Of a stretch of DNA of 64,000 nt, positions 1 to 13,300 are shown piece by piece (the stretch's first letter is position 1; every line of letters begins with the position of its first letter). Origin of the DNA: Heliopora coerulea (taxonomy: Eukaryota; Cnidaria; Anthozoa; Scleralcyonacea; Helioporidae). The stretch covers positions 1-64,000 of the forward strand of contig JASJOG010000093.1 in NCBI GenBank assembly GCA_030142905.1. Reading direction: 5' to 3'. The translations under genes were made by a program, and so were the position numbers. Under the pieces are notes generated by a model. The model saw nothing but the letters and a program-made list of their open reading frames with translations, was not told the origin of the DNA and ran no database searches.

Positions 1-34
<34 letters not shown>

Positions 35-176
35 ATAAATACTTATACATGTATACATCGTTGTATACTTGTACATGTATAAGTATATATGTATATGTAT
101 ATGTATATGTATCTGTATCTGTATATGTATATATGTATGTAGCTGTGTTTGTTTATATATATTTGTGTAAGTGTAC
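1..176 (+). repeat. CT microsatellite followed by TATG-rich array
   Basis: (CT)n at 1-34, then imperfect GTATAT repeats to about 160. The open frame reading VYVYVYVSVSVYVY here is a product of the repeat. Confidence 0.9.
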
Positions 177-921
177 GAATTGGTTTAAGTGTATGTCTAC
201 GAATACGTGTACACGAGTATACGTGAACAGAAACATTTATGTATATAGGAGTATTTCCGTGCTTACCGTGAAAAGATCAAGGTTTTTGAATGACTGTACA
301 AATTTGCCATAATGCTGGATAGTCATCAGACGAAGAAGTGAAATAAAACAGGCAAAATATTTTCCCTTGAAAAGACAGTATTACAATAAAAACATTCCGC
401 TAGATATGTGCAATTAAAGACATACATAACTATAACAAACATAACACGTTGCATTCGATAACTAAAGGACTCCTATGGTATTTTTAGGTCTTACGTATGT
501 AGACTTGAATAATTCCCGGAACAATTAAACATCAACGACGCATTAGAAAGACTTGACTGATTTCTTAATTATAGACCGTCAGTATGCTTTGACAAGCTTT
601 ACCAAAATCAATGACCTTATTTACTGCTTCCTTCACTCCTGAGTCCTCTCGTTCCTCGGCCAATCCGTTCATCCATTCTATTTGATTTCAACATGACAGC
701 TAATCAACCAACGACTTTAACCAAAAATTTAACTGCCAATTTAACAAACTATACGTGACACTAAGAGGTAATGACCCCTCAGTTGCACGTATAATCTGTA
801 AGGTGAGGTTGGTTTTTCTTAGCCAGTGGTTATCCGATGTTGATAAAAACTTAAATGAATCAAATTACGACAGTCTGAAGTATTCCCGCCACTAAAAATT
901 GTTTTTAAAGATAGGACTTAC
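177..921. other. DOCK intronic stretch with no confident feature
   Basis: AT-rich DNA. The next DOCK exon (human equivalent around MTAILRQM) should be at or beyond the left edge. A minus-strand read near 600-720 (EEREDSGVKEAVNK) has no match to DOCK and no clear acceptor, so nothing is called. Confidence 0.4.
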
Positions 922-3900
922 GGCATAAGAACAATTTCTGTCAATGCGTATGACCGTTTTGAGAATCGGGAGAAGCAGTTCAACAGCCACATGATAAATA
1001 TCGTTGAAGGTAGAACCCTATCGCCAAGGGAAAGAAGAAACGTTGGCGTGACTTCAAGAAACAAAGTAAGGAGACAAGATCTGGACGTGTTGACCAGGTA
1101 CAGGGGTGTGAAAATATACTACCAGACACATTCAGAGCACAGTTAAGTCCAAGGGAAGAATGAGATGCGAACAACCAGCAAAAATTTAGCACCCTGAAAT
1201 GGAATTTTCTCACACGCGCACGTGAACCTGATGTGGCCCCTCGTCGAAAGCCAAGTGGAGTCCACAGCGAGAATGCGGAAGTATTTAATAGCCATCCTCA
1301 CTTCCATGTTGAGCCCATGATGGCAATGCAGGGATAAGTCCAAGTGTTCGCCCCTTCTTTTGACGTGTTACAAATGCTACTACTCTTTAAGATAAATTTT
1401 ACAATACAGGAAATACTAGGTTTGAGTGACAATATATAGAAATTCCCGAGAAGGGAAAGTCACCATCTAGCAAACATGAGGTTTCGTTATGGATATAAAC
1501 ACATAGTTGTCATCTTTCTCAAAAGATTGGTAAAGTTATTAGTTTAGTCCCGTTTCCTTTTGCGCAAATCCTGGATCCGCCATTGCATTTCTCTACAATG
1601 ATACTCACCACATCGGTTCGCCTTAACGTCACGAGAAGATCAGAAATAATGTCTACGCAGACATTCATTTCGCTCTCATTGTCCAAGTGCGGTTTCAGCT
1701 CCATGGTCAACATCGGCAATAGAATGCTACGAGATGCTGAAGCATAAAAGAATAAAAAGAGTGAGAGGGAAAACACCAATGTTTCAATGTACAATAAAAT
1801 TGCTTCATCAAAACATTGTCGAAAGACCAGGCTAAATTGGACATCAAGTAAGAATGAACACATGAACCAAGCAAAGGAAAGACGAAAAGAAGAGAAAGAA
1901 AGAAAGACAGAAAGAAAGAAAGAAGGAAAGAAAGAAGGAAAGAAAGAAGGAAAGAAAGAAGGAAAGAAAGGAGAGAAAGACGGAGAGAAAGAAGGAAAGG
2001 AAGGAAGGAAGGAAGGAAGGAAGGAAGGAAGAAAGAAAAAAAGAAAGAATGAATAAAAGAGAGAAAGAACAATGAAGATTACGAAGGAAGAAAGGAAGTA
2101 CGGAAGGAAGAAAGTACGGAAGGAAGGAAAGAAAGAAGGAAGGAAGGAAGTACGGAAGGAAGAAAGTACGGAAGGAAGGAAAGAAGGAAGGAAAGAAGGA
2201 AGGAAGGAAGGAATGAAAGAGGGATCTAATGGATTGACATACGAACAAGTGAAGAGTAAGCGTACCGATAAATCAACCGCTCAGTTAAGGTACCAGTCAT
2301 CTCCAAAAAACAACCTCATTAACCAACCTTCGTTCTCAAAAAGTTCACTTTTAACCATATCGTGAACGCACGTCAACTTCTGAGAATTCAATCGTCCAAC
2401 TGGTATGCTCTTGATAAGGTCACGTGCAAACTCCCTGAATGAAAACAAAACGAAAATGTGAACAATTGTTGATAAGCATTGAAAAAGTTATTGCACAGTT
2501 TAAGGGGTTATAGCTCGCATAAGGTTTGATAGATTCAAACATTTTCGAAGTAAATGTAGAAGATTTGAATCAACAATTCAGATGATTAAAAAAATTAAAG
2601 ACTGATAAAACGGTATATTCTTACCCTAAACTAATTGGATCGTAAACCTTGAGAATGTGTCCAAATATTGAAGGAATGTTTTTAAGAGTTTGACCCTGTA
2701 GAACAGAACGCAGCACATAAGGGTAATGAAACTCGAAAACGTGCCCTTAATTTTAATTAACCATTTACTTGGTGACTAGTATTTTCGGAAAGCAACATGC
2801 AGCCTTTTTTCAAATGTCGAGTTTTCACTTAGGACGCTTAGACGTCCTAAGAGCAGATTTATGAAATAGTAGCTGGACGCCATAATTTAAATGTGACCAG
2901 TTTAATTCGTAAATTTCATTAATTCGTGTTTAATTTGAATGAATTATCCACTAAACAACTGCAGAGAATAAAATTCCCATGCCAATGAACATGGTACTTG
3001 TTATACGCTGCCTTGTTTTTGTGACATCAGTAAAATACACACTGAGTTCCAAGTGAGAATGATAAGAAAGTTATCTGCCTATATCAAATCTTACTCCCAC
3101 CTCGTCCTACCTCTCCGCCTGCCACTTCTGTTCCCAACTCCCTTCTCTCTCTCCTCAACTTACTCCTCCTCCTTGTCCTTTTCCATTTATTTCTCACTTC
3201 TTTGTCCCTCAATCTCCAGCTACTCTTTCCTCTCCCCTTCCTTCTCCCACCATCTGTCCTCCCTTTATCTTTCCCTCTTGTCTACTGTCACTCCTTCTCC
3301 TCCCACTCTTTCTCTTTTTTATTTCCCTTCTCCTCCCTCTCCTTGTCCTTCTCTTTATTCCCCTTCTCCTCCCTCTCCTTGTCCTTCTCTTTATTCCCCT
3401 TTTCCTCCCTCTCCTTGTCCTTCTCTTTATTCCCCTTTTCCTCCCTCTCCTTGTCATTTTCTTTATTCCCCTTCTCCTCCCTCTCCTTGTCCTTTTCTTT
3501 ATTCCCCTTCTCCTCCCTCTCCTTGTCCTTCTCTTTATTCCCCTTCTCCTCCCTCTCCTTGTCCTTTTCTTTATTTCCCTTCTCCTCCCTCTCCTTGTTC
3601 TTCTCTTTATTCCTCTTCTCCTCCATCTCCTTCTTCTCCTTGTCCTTGTCCTTGTCCTACTCCTCTCCTCCCTCTATCTCCTACTCCTTCTTCTGCTCCT
3701 TGTTCTCTTCCTTTCCTCATTCCCTTCCTCATTCCCTTCCTCATTCCCTTCCTCTTTCCTCCTCTTTTCTTTCCTCCCTCTCTTGGTCCTTCTCTCTCTT
3801 GCTATCTTCCTTCTTTTTCTCTCCCTCCTTCAATTTCTCATCCTCCTCCTCTACCTCTCCTCCCTCTTGTCTTCTTCTTTTCCTCCTCCTCCTTATTACC

Positions 3901-6900
3901 CTCTCCTCTCATTATCCCTCCTTCTCCTTTTTTCCGTGCTACTCCTCCTCCTACTTCCCGTTCTCCTTCTCTTTTAACTTCTCCTCCTCAACCAACCTAT
4001 TTTTCTCCATCTCCTCTTCCTCCTTCCTCACCCTCTTTCGCTTCTTAATCTTCACTTCTTCCCATTCCTTCTCTCCAGTCAGTTAAAAAAAAAGCTCCCC
4101 TAACCTGAACTTTCAGTGTTTCGCTCCGTTGGTCTTTCATCATGGTGACCATTGACTGGAAAAGCACGTTCAAATCGTGAAGAAACTTTTCTCGGTTCTT
4201 CTCCGAAGGAGTCCTTCAAGCATCATTAAAAGGATTCGGTTTAGAGAGAACTGGTATTACCCGACGCACTTACTCAAAAATACGTGTTGATGGGCGTGTC
4301 AAAAAAATCATGTTTCTTCATAAACGTATCCCTCACCTTTCAAACAGGAGTCTGGAACGAACAATCAGCTTGAAGATGTATTCCAGCGCCTTGAAATAGC
4401 CAGGAAAAATGGTTTTAAAAGGTTATTGCCTGAGAGTGAGATGGGAGATCAATCCCTCTGGAAATTTTGGATGGGGGGATATTGCAACCTTAGTAATGAC
4501 TCAGTGCTGCACAGTTTTACTGTTGTCAGTCACTTTGATGCACCAGTAGATAGCTGGTCGTGTTTTCAACGCTAATTTAACAATAAACATGCAACGAGCG
4601 TAAATCCCTGAGCACGAAACGTCCGGCGTGAAACTTTCGGGCCATGGGGTAAGGCGTCAAAATCTCGAAATCTCTTGGGATGATCCTATCTTCCTGCAAA
4701 TCCTTATGGAAACCCTGAGGTGTATCCCAAGAAGGAATGCGGCACTGTTCGATAATTAGCAGGGGATATTCTGCCGACGGACATACCTTCATTGTCTTGA
4801 ATAGGAAATCCAGTTTGACAACGTCAATTTTCGTATCGCCGTTGCCACAGACTACCGACATGTAACTGGCCATGACAGAAATAAGCGTACTACGTAAAAT
4901 ATGATACAAAAACAAAATGGGAAGGTAAAGGCAGGAGTTAAGTAGGTTTGGTCAACGACAAAAATGTGGAGGATACTAAAAGAAATACGCTATGGAAAGT
5001 AAAATTCGCCATAAACTCTCTGATATGAAAGAACTATTGGAAATTATGAAGATTGGTCTTTATAGCTATGTTTCATCTCAATTCTTCCTTGAGCTATTAC
5101 GTTTTAACACTTTCCCGGATAACGACGAGTATTCTACTATTTTACCCTGGCTAACGCCAGACGATTTTACTCGTCAAGAAAGACTTCTATTTCTAGCCAC
5201 GAAAGTGTTAACCCGTTAACGCTCAAAGCCCAATATACATAGGACACCTCTGGAACCAAAAGAACAAATGAATAGACGAAGGAAAAACAAAGAGAGAACA
5301 ATAAACAAAAGAAAAGAACTCAGGCGTTAAAGGGTAAAGGGAACATTTAAAAGATACTATTGTTGCATTCGATTGTTCGTTCTGATGTAATAGATTAACT
5401 CTTGTGAGCCTTCAGGAGGTATTGATGCTTTAGTGAGCCAATCAAAAGCAGAAATTGAGCCTTTGAGACTGCATTACATACCTCAGGACGAATAATCATA
5501 TAGGGCAATCTTATCGTGTATATGGGCTTTAAGAGAAACTTACTCGTGAGCTTTTGCCGCAGAAAACAAATCAGCAATGTACGTGTCTAAAACTGGACGA
5601 AAATGAGAGTACTTTTTGTCGGCCAGTAAATTGATAACGAACACCTAAACGAACAAGAAACTTGGTCACTTTCATATACTTATAATTTAATTCACAACAA
5701 AAACAGAATAAGAATTTGAACAATTGTGATAATTAACATCCACTTGCACTATTCAACGCTCAATAAAACATGCTCCCGCCTTTCACCGTCCACTTTTTGC
5801 GTATAGAATTTAAATACTCAGCGGTTTCTACAATTACACTACGCACTTACCAAATCGTCAAAAACAAGCTTTCCATATTTATCAGGGTTTTCCATTAAGA
5901 TGGCAAATAAGGCATCAAAGATGTCTTGTAAAAACTATGGAACAAATTCAACAGACAGCACAGTGTAGGGCAAACTGCTGCCATGGGATAAATGACACAT
6001 GTTGCAAGTTAAAAATAAAATAAATGTAATTTCGAGAAAAGTGAGCATAATCACAGTTAGATTAATGAAGCACAATTTAAAGAGTAAATTTTCGACTTCA
6101 ACTAACTCGATCAGCTAGCTAAGCTGTTCTCCGTAGAGGTCCAGTTAAGGCCACCCCTCATGGGTCCAGTGTTACTACAGGAAGAAAATGGAGTACTTGG
6201 AGAAAACCTGCGATGCTTGGTAGAGTCAAACTGGACAACACTCTTCTCACATTTGACCACGGTAACTTTAATCAGATAACTGCATGGAGCCGGAATCAAA
6301 CCCTAGTCATAGTGGTGAGAGACACATGCAGTACAACTGTGCCACCAGTACCCCGGTCTCATACTCAGAAAAGTCTCCCTGAGCCCCTGAAGGGAATCAA
6401 ACCGGCTGATTGCCTATGAGATCCTCTAACCACTACTCGTTCCCAACTTTCGCTCATCATCTGCGGCCCACTGGCTCAATGGTTCGAGCATCTCACAGGC
6501 GATCGCGAGGTTACTGGTTCGATTCCAGTCAAGGGTCCAGAAAAACCCTTCTGAGCAAGTATCGTGAATACAAGCGCATTTGTGTGAAGTGCATGCAGTT
6601 TAGCGGATGCACCTGAATTAATTAGGCAATCGTGGGCTCAACTCCCCGAAACCTAATCCTAACTCTAAACTAAACAACCCAAACCCAAACCCTAATTCAA
6701 ACCCTCAATAGTCAGCGGCTTGTCTGCGTCCGCTAAACTATACTCTAGCGTAAAGATTTAATTACTGACAAATCTAAACTAAGAGACACCTTTATATCAC
6801 TTCCTTCCAAAGGAAAGAAGTGAAACAAGGGACCGCGTGCGTCCTATTAACAAACCACTGGCTTTTACACAATCATAACGTAGATTTTCAAAATGTTACA

Positions 6901-7377
6901 TTATAATTAATCTCATTCACGGACAAGATGCGACTTCCGTTCATTACCTTAACGATCTCTTCACCCCTGACGTTGGTAACTTGCGGTAATATCACTTTTA
7001 GATTGTTCGTCTGCGACTTCCATTTTAAGAGCCCGAGTAGCTCCACTGTTTAAATATAAGATTAACAAAAGTCATTAAAACCCAGTTGATTATTTGGGGA
7101 CATTGAAAACGAGTGGGTGAAATCAGGAAAGAAAAACAGGCAACGATTTTGAATTGGAAAACGAATATCAGATTTTGAAGCCACACTCACCATTCTGTGT
7201 CAACTTGGTCGAACACAACAAAGAGGAAATCTGAAAAGATTCCTTATGGCTAAGAGTCAAACGGCCCACAGTAAGAGTCTGATTTTTGCCCATTGTACCA
7301 CTATGAATTCCCTGGACTTCACTCTTAAGTGAAGGCAACCCGAAATAACTGGTATCTTTTATTTCACGGGTATAGCA
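922..7377 (-). CDS. DOCK exons 24-34: start of armadillo-like region, continues off the left edge
   Basis: Exons from 7191-7377 to 922-1017. Reads include [157 protein letters not shown] and [20 protein letters not shown]. Each aligns in order with the alpha-helical ARM region of DOCK1/2. The next exon, expected left of 922, could not be found in the first 900 bases. Confidence 0.85.
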
Positions 7378-10300
7378 CTATTAAACGAAAAGAGATTACT
7401 TAATAGAGCATGGGTATTCAACTTTGTTAATCCGAGGGCCAAACTCCAGAGGCTTGGTTATTCCACGGGCCAGAAAGAAATTAAAAGAAAAGACAAGTCG
7501 CAAAACACTTATCCTAACTCTAAATGTAGTTCTTAATCTAACACCTATTCTTACACCAGTCCTAAATTCTAACGCTAAGACTAACGCCTACGTAAATACT
7601 TACCCTTGAACTGACACTTACCTTGTTGCAGTCCTGACACTCACCCTTACCTCAATTCTAGTGCTAACCAAAACTAACACTTACACCAACACAAGCACTT
7701 ACCCTAACTCTGATCCATACCTTAATCTCAATATTAAACGCAGTCTGGGAACTGCGTCTTTGGCCACACTATACAGCCGTCACACACACAGTAAGTCGTT
7801 TTCCATCGCATTTGTTAATTCTTGTTTTTATTTGTAAGTGGTCGGTTCTTGTATGTTAAAAGGTCTCTTGGAATTAGATTTACCTTATAAACCGCTAAAT
7901 CATGATCACCATCGAGTAGAGTAGTACCATCCTCGTTCATCAAACGTACATAAGCAAAGTTAGTAATCTTCTGGCTCTTGTCCTTGTCTAGTAACAACAA
8001 AGCGGGATATTAGTGTTCATTGTTATAACTAAGGCACATGTACGGGAGAAATGAGGAAGGTTGTACCAATGGTGTTAGTGGAAGTGGAGTTATTGGTGGC
8101 AGTGTTGGTAGTGGTACTGGAGGTGATATTGGTGATAGTGGCTGTAATTGTGGTGGTGGTACTGATAGTTGTAGTGGTGGTGGAGTTACTGGTAGTTAGT
8201 TAGTGGTACTGGTAATATTAGTTGTGAGTGTGGTGGTGGTGGCCTTAGTTAGTAACCAAGCAAGACATAGATGGCATCGCTGAATTCCCAATGAAGTCTC
8301 TAAAATACCCTAAAATGTCTTAGTTTGATTATGGATCTAAAATAGCTTTATTAGCGTTAAGACTAACCGTCTTTTGATGACCGATGTCGGAACGTGAATG
8401 TCAAATGGGAAGAGTAGAACTGTTCAATAGGAATGACCAACTAAACGAAGAAATGAAAGAAAATCGAAATAAGTCTACACGGTACATTAGGACTGAGTGG
8501 CGCTCACTTTAAATTTTGTTCGAGAATTAATCTACTACTGAACGACCAGCGGCATAACCAAGGCTGTGTCATCGTGGGTAAAAGCCCCTCATACAGGTCT
8601 GTGGACCCCGATTTCAAGTTTTGAAATTGGAAAAGAAATTACTATAACATTTAAAAAAAATCTAACGGACCACGAAGTAGTATACCTAACTTCATACTCA
8701 AGTGGGAGAAGTGACCGGAATACGCTTGTTGAACTGCACGTTCCGCAAATTACGGATGAAACAACATGCTTGCCATGATCACTTCCAAGGTTTTAATTCT
8801 ATTATCACAACTGTTCACAATCATAAGATAAAATTGTCCCTATTTTCAACACCAAGGTGCTAGTCTTTTGTAAAGGGTTAACTTTTGCAAATTTGGCTCG
8901 TGAACATTGACAGTTTTGTGCCATTCTGTCTAATGCGGTCCACTAGTCTTTTGTAAGGGGTTAACTAGGTGTAAATTTGAGTCACTAACCTTGACAGTTT
9001 CGTGCCATTCTGGACTCAGGGAATGACGATACACGCATGACCGATATTCGCTGACCAGCGGTTCTCCTGCACCCAGACTAATTACATTCTAAAAATAATT
9101 CGATGCAATCAAATTTTATGTAAGTATATGTATTCCTTACGATGACTTAAGTCAACGCTAGCCGTTGATTGTGAAATAAAGTTCATGAATACAACTCACA
9201 ACATTGCAGAACCAGATTGAGGAATGATAGCCTCATGAACACCAACTGCAACAGCTCAGAAGCCAACAAGTTTCTAGTAAATGGTTGTTGAAGTTGACAG
9301 AAAACCTTGAAGTTTAAGACCTACTTGACAAGTATTCTTCGACTAAGCAAATGTTGGCAGCAAATTACCAACAGCTAAAGTCATTCCAATGACTACACTA
9401 GCCTGGTTGACTATGACATTTTCTCATCACGTTAGCGTGAGGATGATTCTGAAACAGAATCCAAACACTGCACATCCTCGTGGATGAGCGTTAAGTTGTC
9501 ACGAGAACCTCTTTTTCAATTAAATTCGATTATACCAGCATATTGTTCCCCAGTTAACTCAATTCCTCAGTTGTTAAAGCAATAATTGGAAAACCCAAAA
9601 ATGAAAGCTCGAATCCCGCTCAAGTAAAATAAGTTTCTCGAGTTGAGTTTTTTAGTGTAAGTTAGTCATGAAGTTTCCTGACTAATATTTACATTGATTT
9701 ATACTCTTGGCTCTGGTCAGTTACTTTCTTACTTCAAATTTCTAGTAATTAGACTTCGTCAAGAAGCTGAGACACTTACAGGTAAAACGGTTCCTTTCTC
9801 GTTACACACACGCATTGTAACTTCCACATTTTTGTTTGCTTTCTTTTCTCCTTAAAGAAGATATGTCAACGAAGAGATAAAATATTTCGAGAATTTGGAA
9901 GACATACTATAGCGTCCCAAAGAACTTCTAAGTTGTAAAGATTCGATTAAAAATCATTTGCTCACCTTTGTCAAACTTTCCCGCAACGATTGAAATAAAC
10001 ATGTCATTGCGAACATCACCTGACGTAGTAAGAAAATACAAATATTGTAACTATCTCGACGTTAGCGAGTGCTATCGATATCTGAAGTTTACTGTATCCT
10101 CGCTAAGTGCTAAAAATGTTAACCTTTTTGAAAGGTAATTGTTCACCGATTACCTGGCATGATAACTTCTGGAAAACCTTGTTTTCTTGCAATGGCGGTT
10201 CTTTTGTTTATCAAGACTGGATAGTCGTGCGCAACCTTAAATAATTACGACACAGTTCAACGAATGGGACAGCTTTTAGTCATTAAAGACTGAAAAAGCT

Positions 10301-13300
10301 ATTTGCTAGAAAGGGTTGGAAGGATGGAATGATGAAAGCGAAGGAAGGAAGAAAGGAAGAAAGGAAGGAAGAAAGGAAGGAAGGAAGGAAGGAAGGAAGA
10401 AAGGAAGGAAGGAAGGAAGGAAGGAAGAAAGGAAGGAAGGAAGGAAGAAAGGAAGGAAGGAAGGAAGAAAGGAAGGAAAGAAAGAAAGAAGGAAGGAAGG
10501 AAAGAAGAAAAGGAAGGAAGGAAGGAAAGGAAGGATGGAGGAAACGAACGAACAAATGAATGAATGAAAACAGACAAAGAGTGCGGAATCGCAAGGATGA
10601 TAGACAGACAGATTTTGTGGTTTTATTTTAGCAAAGTTTACCTGGTCTTTATCTCCCCGCAAGAGCCTCACTGATATCCATATGCCTGACCATAAAATTA
10701 ACACAAAAATATCATTGCCCACAAACTTTTGTCTGTTTCTTGTTCTAACTTGAACATGACTATGCTTAGTGATTAAGTTGGCAACAATATAGTTAGGAGC
10801 TAGTATCTCTTACCGAAGATCAATTCTTGTTGAGAACCGAAAAATTTTAAACATTTTTGAGCCACACTTGAGTTGGCACAATTTTCCTACCCACAATTGT
10901 CTTATTTAGAGAATGAACGTTCCCGTAATTGTTAAAGAGATGTTTCCTAGAAACCACCCACAAACCTTGGCCAGATCCTTTCGTGAAACCATCTTGATTT
11001 GACCTAGTTATGGCTCGGCTAATCCAGTTGTGGAAGTACTCTTGGTTGTCTACGCTGCAAAGTAAGTTAGACAACAAAATTCATCAACTTGTCATACACA
11101 TACGTGATTACTCAATTCACATCAGTCGAGAATAGTGCTTTAGTTCGTACAGGCCCTCAATTATACTCGCGACGATCACAAGCGTTCGTCAAGTTCAAAC
11201 TTGAACCACCAACAACGTGAAAAACCCACTAACAAAATAAGCTGGTATTTTCAAGCGTGTGTATGAGTTTCAAAAAATCACAGAGCGTCCACAGAAATAA
11301 ACTCAATCATTCAAATTTTCCAAAACGTTTCGCTTTAGTTAATCAGAGATAGTACGAAACCTGACACCAAACTTCTCTGCCCACCATATCGGCACAGTTT
11401 GTAAGGCTGTGTTCCCTATATCTTCGAAAAATACTACGGGATATGTACGGTTTCCATGAGTACGTGTAGTATGTGTGTGCATGAATATGTGCTTAGTTAT
11501 TATAAAGTGAACTTGACGTACGTGAGGAGCGGCAAGAATCGTTCTTTGTCTTCATCGATGTCGACCTTTTTTTGGATAAAGTCGGTAACATCCATAACTG
11601 AAAGCAATTCAAAAACAAACAAAAAAACAACCGGCAAAACTTGAAGTCAGCTGTACAATGTTAACCAACTTGTCTTTACAGGACATATCACCCTGACCAA
11701 CTCAACTTCGGTAGCAGCAAGGTTTATTACATGCATGTTAATGTAGGTCTTATTGTCTTAAGCGGATACTTCATAAGTAAATAAAAATTACACGAGATTT
11801 CGTACCGAGAGGAGACTCTAGTAAGTCTCGACCATCGTCCGGATGCAACCTAGCAGCTGTAACAAAATATTTGCCAAGTATTTCCTCCTGGCAACTCTGT
11901 GAACGACAATGTGACGCGCCATTTCTCAGTAAACTGGAAATAACACGTTTTGTCGTCGCAGGTTGCTTGTTTCGTAAGCATGGCGTACCACGATTTAACC
12001 AATTCCCCCTATACTACTGGAAAGCTGACTGCCAGTCAGCTTCGGGTCCCTAAGTCACTTTTGACGTTGATCCCACGTCAAACTGACGTCGGTCAAAAGG
12101 CCTTCATATCCGCCATTTTTGGCCTCCCAATTTACGCCGATGGCTGACTGAAGTCAGGCCTTCAGTTAAAACAGAGTTCAGTTAATTCAACTGGCTCTTT
12201 TTCTAACCACAATGCATCACAATGGACAACAAACCACTATTTAGGAATTTTATTCTGGGGTAAAACCATACTGTTCTATTTGGCTGAGACGCTTTCATAG
12301 AACTCAAAAGGCTAAATTGTTATTCCCGGTCTTCTTATACCTGCAACACCAAACGGTCTTCTCAAATCTTGTGTAAGCCTCTTCTTTTTCGTTACTTCGT
12401 CCTTTAATTCCAGACGACCTGTTACGTATAACAAAACAATAAGTTAAACGGCTTCGTTACATTTCTATCAAACCTTTTCAACTTGGCGATTTGTAAACGT
12501 TTGCCCTGTACTTTCAAACTAACGCCCAACATTCGCAAAGTCAAACCTTTAAACCAACCAAGCCGTTTAAATCCGCTTTTATGCAGCCCGTACTCTGAAT
12601 GAAATGGGTTCCAAGTATACTTGGTAAATTTCAGTCGAAGTATTTACATCTCTAACGAATTGACCCATCTTGATGCACATCCACCATATAGAGATCACAT
12701 CTTGATTCACATCCACCATATAGAGATCACATTTTCCATTTACACTAGACAAATATGTATGGCTTGGTAAACAACGTCTGTTCCACTAACCTAATCGTAC
12801 AATGTGGCACACAACATATATTTTTTCCCGCTCAAAGTCTTTACTTCCTAGATCCTAAAATCAACAAAATAAACACCAATTAGTTTTAACGAAATGCAGA
12901 CACAACTGACATGAGCCCATGACAGGATACACAGTGCATCGGCCACTAGGCCCATGCAAACGTCAAGTAATCACTATCCTACCATTTATATCAAGGGTTA
13001 GTAGTTGAGTATCATTATATTTCAATAACCAAATCCTCGTTCACTAGATGGGAGCTAGAAGGAGTACTCTGTTAGGAAAGTTGATGGTAAATACTAATTT
13101 TATCAAACGCCTTCCGGAGCTACCTCTGCACCACAATGTTCTGTGTACAAATTCTCGATGGTCATTCTTTTCATTTTTGCGATGCAAATTGTTTCTACTT
13201 GTTCATTAATAAGGATTAACATTAGGAGTAGAGTTAAGATTAATGGAAAGATTAGAGTAAGGATTAGGTTAAGTGTTCCTGGTTACATAACGTGCCATCT

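Noticed and set aside
1707..2248. Leu/Phe/Ser-rich and Lys/Glu-rich frames
   Set aside because: Products of the GAAA/GGAA microsatellite.
3053..4086. 331- and 294-codon Pro/Ser-rich frames and 112-codon Lys/Glu frame
   Set aside because: Products of a minisatellite whose unit is a multiple of three; low complexity and inside a DOCK intron.
6471..6541. A functional tRNA gene
   Set aside because: Box B-like arm is good, but the acceptor stem has mismatches at two positions and the anticodon arm does not fold; more likely SINE-derived.
10283..10722. 138-codon minus frame in DOCK intron 17
   Set aside because: Mostly microsatellite; only its upstream end (10642-10685) is a real DOCK exon.
10930..10970. 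GQGLWV read directly after DOCK exon 10966-11054
   Set aside because: It resembles the DOCK GQGLWV motif, but the true continuation is the exon at 10642-10685 ([15 protein letters not shown]), which aligns further and keeps phase; the match here is chance.
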